From contig DASWMI010000210.1 in assembly GCA_036399835.1 (NCBI GenBank), forward strand, positions 1 through 17,372: DNA of 17,372 nt, in the 5' to 3' direction. The position numbers and the translations under genes are program-made. The notes beneath the pieces were generated by a model, which ran no database searches, was not told where the DNA came from, and saw only the letters and a list, made by a program, of their open reading frames with translations. The stretch comes from DASYML01 sp036399835. Lineage in GTDB: Bacteria; Acidobacteriota; Blastocatellia; Pyrinomonadales; Pyrinomonadaceae. Of the stretch, positions 8,562-13,643 are shown piece after piece (the first letter of the stretch is position 1; the number at the start of each line of letters is the position of its first letter).

Positions 8562-8601
8562 TCGCAGCCGCCCGCCATAAATGGCGGCTGCGACGGCTTT
8601 T
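8562..8601 (+). terminator. Probable rho-independent terminator of TPR gene
   Basis: An 11-bp perfect GC-rich stem (8562-8572 with 8583-8593, TCGCAGCCGCC and its complement) closes a 10-nt loop and is followed by CGGCTTTT. A competing inner hairpin GCCAT-AA-ATGGC also exists. It lies 42 bases after the stop codon. Confidence 0.6.
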
Positions 8602-8614
8602 GCCCTGAATGCTT

Positions 8615-8672
8615 CATGCTCTAAAACTGTGGATGCTTTGATGGTTTGAAGCATCCACAGTTTTAGAGCATG
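8615..8672. repeat. Perfect 24-bp inverted repeat between convergent genes
   Basis: Arms 8615-8638 and 8649-8672 are exact reverse complements around a 10-nt loop. The repeat ends six bases past the stop codon of the minus-strand ATPase gene and lies between convergent genes, so it may be a bidirectional terminator. The internal TTTT is flanked by stem rather than free, which is atypical for rho-independent termination. The perfect pairing suggests a recently made or selected repeat element. Confidence 0.8.
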
Positions 8673-8678
8673 GAAAGC

Positions 8679-9752
8679 TCAGGCGCGTTTGAGCGTGCGC
8701 GTTGCAGCTCTCGTGCTCGTCTCGTTGGTTGCCGCCTGCCTGGTCGCTGCGGTCGACTGTCCTTGGCTCGCTTTCATCTTTTCGACGCGCGCAGTGATGC
8801 GGCGGTCCAGGTCTGCTATCTGGTCCGGGGTGAGATGATAGATGTTTGACTGGTTGTGATAGAGCTTGGCTCCGGTCACTATGTCCGCGACCTTGAAGCC
8901 GTGCTGCTCGGCCTTCTCGATCAACTCTTGAATGGTCATCTGCGGCTGAACGACCGTCAGGCGTGAGGGCTTCTCTTCGAGGACTTCTGGAACTTTGGAG
9001 GGCGCGGGGGCTTCCATCGGAAGCTCCGTCCCGTGCTCGCGCTTCATGTGGTCCAGAAAATCTTTAAAGGTCACGTCGCCCGTCATCTCGAAGCCGACCT
9101 CAAAGGCAGGGCTGTTGGATTTGACGACCTGGAAGACGCGCACGACCTCGCCGTCGCGCTCTTGCAGCGAGGCTTCGACCATGATGTCCACGAAGTATTC
9201 GAGGCCGCTCGCGGTCATCGGCAGGACGCGGCCCACTTCGTTATCCTCTTTGGCTTCCTTACCCTTGGCCGGAATCTGGTCCACTATGACGACAGACTTG
9301 CCGCTCTCTATGCAGAGACGACGGAGGACGCCCTGGAGAATCATCTGATCTGCGGCCAGCTCTTCGGCTGAAGGCTGGGCCAGCGGGTCGCCCGTGCGCT
9401 CGCGGACAGCCGCGACCACTTCGCTGTGCTTGGCGGAAAAATATGCGGCCCAGGAATCCAGCGCAAAGCAGCCGTAAGCCTGCTCGCGGCCTTCACCGTT
9501 CAAGGCCCAGTCTATAAACTCCGGCAACTCGTCCGGGTGCTCTATCTCAAGACCGTCGAAGAGCGTCCCGTTGCCCTTTAACAGGCGCGACTTGCGCTCA
9601 ACGTCGAAGATGCAGAGGCGGCCCAGGCCAGCGTCTGCCATGCTGCGTACAAAATAACTTTTGCCCACGCCAGCGCCGCCACGAACGGCGATCACCAGTC
9701 GCTGCTGCCTCGGACGACGGCTTAGCGGATTAACTTTTGGTCTCTGTGTCAT
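8679..9752 (-). CDS. RecA-like/AAA_24-type ATPase of phage style
   Basis: A P-loop ATPase of 357 residues (362 if the upstream ATG at 9767 is used). The Walker A motif GGAGVGKS is at residues 25-32, a Walker B-like CFALDS at 95-100, and a hydrophobic strand SVVIVDQ at 153-159. This order matches compact RecA-like ATPases of phages and elements (AAA_24, Sak4-like), which act in recombination or DNA metabolism. Residues about 245-357 are low-complexity, with an embedded helical segment LTPDQIADLDRRI and a basic tail. The start at 9752 is preceded by GAGAAGAGG, and either ATG is possible. No integrase or other phage gene is adjacent. It is transcribed in the same direction as the BMC operon but separated by about 390 bases. 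Function is inferred from fold only. Confidence 0.65.
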   Translation of the reverse strand: MTQRPKVNPLSRRPRQQRLVIAVRGGAGVGKSYFVRSMADAGLGRLCIFDVERKSRLLKGNGTLFDGLEIEHPDELPEFIDWALNGEGREQAYGCFALDSWAAYFSAKHSEVVAAVRERTGDPLAQPSAEELAADQMILQGVLRRLCIESGKSVVIVDQIPAKGKEAKEDNEVGRVLPMTASGLEYFVDIMVEASLQERDGEVVRVFQVVKSNSPAFEVGFEMTGDVTFKDFLDHMKREHGTELPMEAPAPSKVPEVLEEKPSRLTVVQPQMTIQELIEKAEQHGFKVADIVTGAKLYHNQSNIYHLTPDQIADLDRRITARVEKMKASQGQSTAATRQAATNETSTRAATRTLKRA

Positions 9753-9831
9753 GCCTCTTCTCTCCATTCTTCATGCCGGATAGGCTTGGTTTGTACCCGG
9801 CGCTAAAACCAGCGCGCAGGGCAAAGACTCC

Positions 9832-10053
9832 TCAAAATTCTTCAGAGACCTTCCAGCGGCCTCTCACAATGTGAAACAATGTATCACACTTAGGACAAGA
9901 AGTGGAACACTTTTTCACAGATGAAACAAGTTTTTTACGGGTCGGGGATTTTTTTTTGTGATGTGAAGCGTGGATTGGCCGCCGAGGCTGCTTGATGTTT
10001 ACTAGAGAAGGGTCTGACAGCGGGCGATAAACCGCCATGTGATGCTCAGCCAC
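9832..10053 (-). CDS. Doubtful small ORF with CxxC motif
   Basis: A 73-codon frame beginning with GTG. The C-terminal part SCPKCDTLFHIV looks like the first half of an MJ0042-type zinc ribbon, with another Cys four residues before the CxxC. The middle is Lys/Arg-rich, including a slippery run of nine A residues. The second CxxC of a true ribbon is missing, there is no ribosome-binding site at either possible start (GTG 10053, ATG 10038), and the same bases hold palindromic operator-like motifs. It may be chance. Confidence 0.2.
   Translation of the reverse strand: MAEHHMAVYRPLSDPSLVNIKQPRRPIHASHHKKKSPTRKKLVSSVKKCSTSCPKCDTLFHIVRGRWKVSEEF
9864..9888. promoter_or_regulatory. Operator-like overlapping palindromes
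   Basis: TGTGAAACA-A-TGTATCACA (9870-9888) is a 9-1-9 inverted repeat with one mismatch. It overlaps TCACAATGTGA (9864-9874), a perfect 5-1-5 inverted repeat, giving three alternating half-sites. It lies upstream of the minus-strand ATPase gene. The spacing does not match the CRP/FNR N6 or N4 rule, so the regulator is unknown. The 9-mer TGTGAAACA recurs upstream of the BMC shell gene at 10516-10524 on the other strand. Confidence 0.4.
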
Positions 10054-10145
10054 AGATGGCGAGGCTGGCGGGTCTCCTTACATATGGACGGTTGTGGACC
10101 TGAATATTTCTGGACCATCTGCGTGCGGGGCTTTCTGGGGCGCAG

Positions 10146-10481
10146 CTATTCCGAATTCTGTTTTGTGGCTTTGACCGAGCCGCTGATTTTCTTGCGCGTC
10201 GTTTCTCCCGTTTTGAGTACGGGAAGGCCCTGGTCCACATCCGCATGCGGTCTTGGAATGATGTGCGTGGCGACCACTTCCCCGACTCTCGCGGCGGCTG
10301 CTGCTCCGGCGTCAACGGCGCTTCTGACAGCCGCCACATCGCCGCGCACAATCGCCGTCACCAGCCCGGCATCAATCTTTTCATAACCTACCAGATGAAC
10401 GTTGGCAGCCTTGACCATCGCGTCCGCGGCCTCGATCATCGCCACCAGTCCCCTGCATTCGACCATTCCCAGTGCTTCCAT
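10146..10481 (-). CDS. BMC-H hexameric microcompartment shell protein
   Basis: A 111-residue protein with one BMC domain (residues 2-90) of the PduA/CsoS1/EutM type. Landmarks are MEALGMVECRG, EAADAMVKAANV, IVRGDVAAVRSAVDAGAAAA and HIIPRPHADVD. Six copies form a flat hexagonal tile of the shell. The pore loop reads KIDAG (35-39) where PduA has KIGSG, placing an aspartate next to the pore. A basic 25-residue tail follows the domain. An upstream TTG would add two residues; the ATG at 10481 has GGAAGGG seven bases ahead and starts like the family. It is the last gene of the BMC operon, 149 bases after the UPF0210 gene, and might have its own weak -10 (TATAAA, minus strand 10505-10510). Confidence 0.95.
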   Translation of the reverse strand: MEALGMVECRGLVAMIEAADAMVKAANVHLVGYEKIDAGLVTAIVRGDVAAVRSAVDAGAAAAARVGEVVATHIIPRPHADVDQGLPVLKTGETTRKKISGSVKATKQNSE

Positions 10482-10515
10482 TTTCAAGCCCTTCCGCTTA
10501 AAGATTTATACAGAC

Positions 10516-10524
10516 TGTTTCACA
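10516..10524 (-). promoter_or_regulatory. TGTGAAACA half-site upstream of BMC-H gene
   Basis: The minus strand reads TGTGAAACA just upstream of a TATAAA hexamer, ahead of the last shell gene. It is the same 9-mer as in the palindrome at 9870-9888. No matching second half is nearby, so this is only a possible site. Confidence 0.25.
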
Positions 10525-10630
10525 CCGTAGGGGGCTGCGGCACACGCTTCTCTTCAAGCCAACTCAAATCCCTTTGATCTGTTTGACGAGAGGCTTGCTC
10601 GCTTCATTTCCCGCCTAGCTTCGTCCCCTT

Positions 10631-12001
10631 CTAATTTCTCAACGAATGAATCGGCGCGGGGATGCGTCCGCCGCGACGTATAAATTCCGCACTCGAAAAC
10701 TTGCTGACCGCCATAATCGGCGCTGAGCCGAGGAGACCTCCGAACTCGACCATCTCGCCCACGTCCAGACCCGGCACGGGGATGATGCGCACGGCTGTCG
10801 TCTTATTGTTCATCACGCCGATAGCCATCTCGTCTGCGATGATGGCGGCAATCGTCTCGGCAGAAGTCTTGCCCGGCACGGCGACCATATCTATCCCGAC
10901 GGAGCAGACGCTGGTCCAGGCTTCAAGCTTCTCCAGCGAGAGAGCGCCGATGCGCGCAGCCTCTATCATGCTCGCGTCCTCCGAGACTGGAATAAATGCG
11001 CCGCTCATTCCGCCGACGTTGGCCGAGGCCATCGCGCCGCCCTTCTTGACGGCGTCTGTCAAGAGCGCGAGAGCAGCCGTCGTGCCGTGAGTGCCAGCGC
11101 GCTCGAATCCCATGCCTTCTATAATGTCGGCCACAGAATCGCCGAGCACGGGCGTCGGCGCAAGACTCAAATCAATAATGCCGAAGGGGAGACCGAGCCT
11201 GCGCGCGGCCTCGCGCCCGACCAGCTCGCCCGCACGCGAGAGCTTGAAAGAGAGTTTCTTGATGAGTTCGGCCAGCTCGTGCAGGGGTATCTCGGAGGGC
11301 GCATGCTGGACCGCGTGATTGACCACGCCCGGCCCGGAAACGCCGACGTTGATAACGGCCTCCGGCTCGCCTATGCCATGAAATGCTCCAGCCATAAAAG
11401 GATTGTCTTCGACGGCGTTGGCGAAGCAGACGAACTTGGCACAGGCCAACCCGCCCTGTTCGCTCGTGCGTCGGGCCATCTCTTTGATGAGCTGGCCGAC
11501 GAGCGCGACGGCATCCATATTGATGCCGGCCCGCGTCGTGGCGACATTGACGGACGAGCAGAGCCTTTTGGTCGTCGAGAGGGCTTCGGGAATCGAATCC
11601 AGAAAATCTCTCTCGACATTGGTCCAGCCCTTGTGGACCAGTGCCGAATAACCGCCGATGAAGTCTACGCCAACTTCGCCCGCGCCCTCGTCAATCGCGC
11701 GAGCGAGTAACTGTAGGTCACCGGGCCGAGGCCGTGCGCCTTCGGCGACCATGGAGGCGGGCGTGATTGAAATCCTCTTGTTGGCGATACGCAGGCCCAG
11801 CTCTTCGCCGATCTCGTTGACGGTCGGGACCAGACGCGCAGCGACGTGCGTAATCTTCTCGCGCACACGCTCAGCCGTTCTCTCGATTGATTCGCTGGCG
11901 CAATCTCGCAGAGAAAGACCGAGCGTCACAGTGCGTATGTCCAGATGCTCCATCTCCGTCATACGCACGGTTTGCAGAATTTCCGCCTGGGTGTATTCCA
12001 T
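10631..12001 (-). CDS. UPF0210 (DUF711, PFL-like) family protein
   Basis: A full-length (456 residue) member of the UPF0210 family, structurally described as PFL-like but of unproven reaction. Family landmarks are the N-terminal EHLDIRTVTLGLSLRDC (18-34), RISITPASMVAEG, a Cys-containing segment GGLACAKFVCFANAVEDNPF, INVGVSGPGVVNHAV, AGTHGTTAALALLTDAVKKGG, SVCSVGIDMVAVPGKTS, and the C-terminal FSSAEFIRRGGRIPAPIHSLRN. There is no RVxGY-like glycyl-radical loop at the C-terminus, so it is not an active glycyl radical enzyme of known type. Elsewhere UPF0210 genes sit beside a UPF0237 ACT-domain gene; here that partner is two genes upstream inside a BMC operon. It is therefore the best candidate for the compartment's unknown core enzyme. 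No ribosome-binding site is seen, and a heptad hairpin ends just before the ATG. Confidence 0.92.
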   Translation of the reverse strand: MEYTQAEILQTVRMTEMEHLDIRTVTLGLSLRDCASESIERTAERVREKITHVAARLVPTVNEIGEELGLRIANKRISITPASMVAEGARPRPGDLQLLARAIDEGAGEVGVDFIGGYSALVHKGWTNVERDFLDSIPEALSTTKRLCSSVNVATTRAGINMDAVALVGQLIKEMARRTSEQGGLACAKFVCFANAVEDNPFMAGAFHGIGEPEAVINVGVSGPGVVNHAVQHAPSEIPLHELAELIKKLSFKLSRAGELVGREAARRLGLPFGIIDLSLAPTPVLGDSVADIIEGMGFERAGTHGTTAALALLTDAVKKGGAMASANVGGMSGAFIPVSEDASMIEAARIGALSLEKLEAWTSVCSVGIDMVAVPGKTSAETIAAIIADEMAIGVMNNKTTAVRIIPVPGLDVGEMVEFGGLLGSAPIMAVSKFSSAEFIRRGGRIPAPIHSLRN

Positions 12002-12060
12002 AAAAAGTAAGCAGTCACAACTGAGCGGGTCGGCTTTTGACTAATGACGGCTGACTGCTT
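12002..12060 (-). repeat. Heptad-word hairpin between zinc-ribbon and UPF0210 genes
   Basis: On the minus strand the gap reads in seven-base words (GCAGTCA, GCCGTCA, TTAGTCA) and then their approximate complements (CAGTTGT, GACTGCT). AAGCAGTCA (minus strand, 12052-12060) pairs exactly with TGACTGCTT (12009-12017). The stem is followed by TACTTTTT directly at the UPF0210 ATG, so it could act as an attenuator or weak terminator inside the operon. Confidence 0.65.
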
Positions 12061-12579
12061 TTATCCTAGAACATGGCTGAGCAAAAGCAGCAACAGGGCG
12101 ACGATAAAGAGTGCGGCGGCGATGAGCACGAAGCGCAGGCTCGGATCATCTGAAGCTTCGTCGAGGACGGCGGTCGAAGCATGGCGTATCTTCTCCACGC
12201 GCGGGGCTATCTTTTCTTCCACCTTATCACGCGCCGCAGCCCTTGCCCTGTGCAGCCGCCCACGCGCCCCGTCGCCCTCAAGCTCTTCAACAGGCGCGCC
12301 CTCCGGCGAGAGCTGTTCGCCAGCCGAACTGACCGGCACATCCTGATTATCCTGGACCACAGCTTGTGCAGGATGATGAGCAGCCTGGACGGCGGCCATG
12401 ACCGGAGCGCCGGGCTGCACCTCCGGCGATGACGGCGGCGGCGCTGCTTCCGCGCCGTCGGCGGCAGCATCCGTACTCGCAGATGCGCCAAGCGGCTTAC
12501 CACATTGCGGGCAGAAGCTGGCGCGCACGCGAATCGCCGCGCCACACTCTCTGCATCGTCTGGATATTTCAGGCTGCAT
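12061..12579 (-). CDS. Tail-anchored zinc-ribbon protein in BMC operon
   Basis: A 172-residue protein of unknown function. The N-terminus is a zinc ribbon with C9-x2-C12 and C23-x2-C26 (RRCRECGAA, SFCPQCGKP). Residues about 33-105 are Ala/Pro/Glu-rich and likely disordered. Residues about 105-135 are a charged helix (RARAAARDKVEEKIAPRVEK). The last 23 residues, FVLIAAALFIVALLLLLLSHV plus two more, form one hydrophobic helix reaching the C-terminus, typical of a tail anchor. No signal peptide is present, so the ribbon should face the cytoplasm. It sits between the ACT and UPF0210 genes and could tether or recruit the compartment or its enzymes to the membrane. No Shine-Dalgarno precedes the ATG (AATTTTT is there instead). 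Confidence 0.75.
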   Translation of the reverse strand: MQPEISRRCRECGAAIRVRASFCPQCGKPLGASASTDAAADGAEAAPPPSSPEVQPGAPVMAAVQAAHHPAQAVVQDNQDVPVSSAGEQLSPEGAPVEELEGDGARGRLHRARAAARDKVEEKIAPRVEKIRHASTAVLDEASDDPSLRFVLIAAALFIVALLLLLLSHVLG

Positions 12580-12667
12580 AAAAATTCAGTGAGAGCCGAG
12601 AGATAACGGATGAGAGGATAAATTTTTCTTCCCTCTTGTCGCCTCTCACCTGTGACCCGTCACGCTC
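12580..12667 (-). repeat. Heptad-word inverted repeat between ACT and zinc-ribbon genes
   Basis: The minus strand reads GTGACGG, GTCACAG, GTGAGAG, then an AT-rich centre, then complementary-style words CTCATCC, GTTATCT, CTCGGCT, CTCACTG. GTGAGAG (plus strand 12589-12595) pairs with CTCTCAC (12643-12649), with smaller nested pairings. It fills nearly the whole gap. Confidence 0.6.
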
Positions 12668-13141
12668 TTATATTCTGTGCATGGCATTAAAGAGGTCTTC
12701 GCGCTGCGCGTAGATGCGAACGCCAAGTCGCTCGCCTTCGAGACGGAAACGCTCTTTAAGCTCAGCGGCGTTAGCCTCAGCGCCAGACATATCCGCGATG
12801 ATGACCATCGCAAACTTTCCCTGGACCACTGTCTGGTTGATGTCAATGATGCTGCAACCCACCTCGGCCAGAACCTGCGAGACGGCTGCCACGATGCCCG
12901 GGTGGTCCACGCCGAAGACGGAGACGATCAGACGCTGCGCAGAACCCGCTTCGTGAGCTACGCGCTCGCGTGCGCTGGCCCCTGCGCCGCCCCTTACGGC
13001 CTCGCCGTTGGCGCTCATGACAGGCTCAACCGAGCGATAAATATCCATCACCAACTGCTCAACCAGACGCTCGTCCGCGCTCGCTCCGAGACGCCCGTAA
13101 ACCGCACGCGTTATCCTGTAGATCAACTCTTCGTTAGCCAT
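12668..13141 (-). CDS. ACT-domain (UPF0237-type) protein with BMC-targeting-like N-terminus
   Basis: A 157-residue protein. Residues about 70-157 form an ACT domain of the UPF0237/GcvR-like kind (LIVSVFGVDHPGIVAAVSQV, SIIDINQTVVQGKFAMVIIA), a small-ligand sensor fold. Stand-alone UPF0237 proteins are about 90 residues; this one has a 69-residue N-terminal addition. It starts with an amphipathic helix, EELIYRITRAVYGRL, resembling BMC encapsulation peptides, then a second helix (RLVEQLVMDIYRSVEP) and a Gly/Ala-rich linker. This suggests it is packed inside the shell. The frame stays open upstream to a TTG at 13183, but that lies inside a hairpin repeat, so I use the ATG at 13141; no clear ribosome-binding site is seen. 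It is the usual genomic partner of UPF0210. Confidence 0.88.
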   Translation of the reverse strand: MANEELIYRITRAVYGRLGASADERLVEQLVMDIYRSVEPVMSANGEAVRGGAGASARERVAHEAGSAQRLIVSVFGVDHPGIVAAVSQVLAEVGCSIIDINQTVVQGKFAMVIIADMSGAEANAAELKERFRLEGERLGVRIYAQREDLFNAMHRI

Positions 13142-13162
13142 TTTAGACGCGACGACTGGCGA

Positions 13163-13206
13163 GCGATGAATGATGAGAGGCAAGCTTATCTCTCATCATT
13201 CATCGC
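13163..13206 (-). repeat. Perfect 17-bp hairpin of heptad words
   Basis: Arms 13163-13179 and 13190-13206 are exact reverse complements with a 10-nt loop containing AAGCTT. The words are seven bases (GCGATGA, ATGATGA, GAGATAA on the minus strand). It fills the gap between the BMC-P stop and the ACT gene start. Confidence 0.8.
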
Positions 13207-13209
13207 ACA

Positions 13210-13542
13210 TCACTTTCTTCCGTTATCCTGTGATCTTAACTCGTGCGCAGCCTCGCGCAGGTCTTCAGAGAGCGCGTCCTGCAAGTCCATGCGGTCAACA
13301 ATGCCGACGACAGCCGCTTCGATTGACATATCCTGATCGCCTATGGCCGAGCGCGCGGCCTTGCCGTAAGCGCACATCACGGTTTCGCCGATGCCTGCTC
13401 CGAGACGGTCCGCGACGACGACGACATTCTTCGTCGGCTCTTTATCCAGATCGAAGGGATGCACAATCAAAAAACGGACGCCCTCAAGATCGGGCGTCTT
13501 CTTTGTGGACCAGACAGTGCCGACGACTTTTCCTAGAAACAT
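13210..13542 (-). CDS. BMC-P pentameric shell vertex protein (EutN/CcmL family)
   Basis: A 110-residue EutN/CcmL-family protein whose pentamers cap the twelve vertices of a BMC shell. It shows the family pattern: MFLGKVVGTVWSTKKTPDLE at the start, RFLIVHPFD (23-31), the signature ADRLGAGIGETVMCAYGKAAR (44-64), and EAAVVGIVDRMD (75-86). A charged C-terminal tail follows. The start is fixed by family alignment. There is no Shine-Dalgarno: the heptad repeat arm ends (GACTCTT) right at the ATG. It lies between the aldehyde dehydrogenase and ACT genes and is the only vertex protein in the window. Confidence 0.95.
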   Translation of the reverse strand: MFLGKVVGTVWSTKKTPDLEGVRFLIVHPFDLDKEPTKNVVVVADRLGAGIGETVMCAYGKAARSAIGDQDMSIEAAVVGIVDRMDLQDALSEDLREAAHELRSQDNGRK

Positions 13543-13643
13543 AAGAGTCTCAGAGTCTGAGAGTCTGGGGTCTGGAGTCAGAAGACAAAAGCTTTGGGCC
13601 TTTGACTCTCAGACTCTGAGACTCCAGACTCTCGGACTCTTTA
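13543..13643 (-). repeat. Long GAGTCT-word hairpin between ALDH and BMC-P genes
   Basis: The whole 101-base gap is two arms of about 38 bases made of 7-8-base words (GAGTCCGA, GAGTCTG on one side; GACTCCA, GACTCTGA on the other). They are near-perfect reverse complements around a central loop with AAAGCTTT. One end touches the BMC-P start codon and the other the ALDH stop codon. The RNA would form a stem of roughly 35 bp. Confidence 0.85.

Larger units (their letters stand above)
9753..10145. other. Intergenic region with operator-like motifs
   Basis: About 390 bases between the last BMC operon gene and the ATPase gene. It contains overlapping TCACA/TGTGA inverted half-sites (9864-9888), runs of T on the plus strand around 9911-9960 that give A9 on the minus strand, and a doubtful small ORF. 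No minus-strand rho-independent terminator for the BMC operon is visible here, nor a clean sigma-70 promoter for the ATPase gene. Confidence 0.5.

Noticed and set aside
9870..9888. CRP or FNR binding site
   Set aside because: TGTGA and TCACA are separated by nine bases rather than the six required by CRP, and TTGAT half-sites for FNR are absent.
9903..9920. Plus-strand terminator AAGTG-GAA-CACTTTTT
   Set aside because: The stem is only five A/T-rich pairs and no plus-strand gene ends nearby.
8679..10145. Prophage at the ATPase gene
   Set aside because: Only one phage-like gene, with no integrase, structural genes or attachment repeats seen.
10631..12001. UPF0210 protein as an active glycyl radical enzyme
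   Set aside because: There is no C-terminal RVxGY-type glycine loop and no activating radical SAM gene in the window. 'PFL-like' refers to fold only.
12002..13643. Intergenic word repeats as a CRISPR array
   Set aside because: Units are 7-8 bases without spacers and with dyad symmetry. There are no cas genes.
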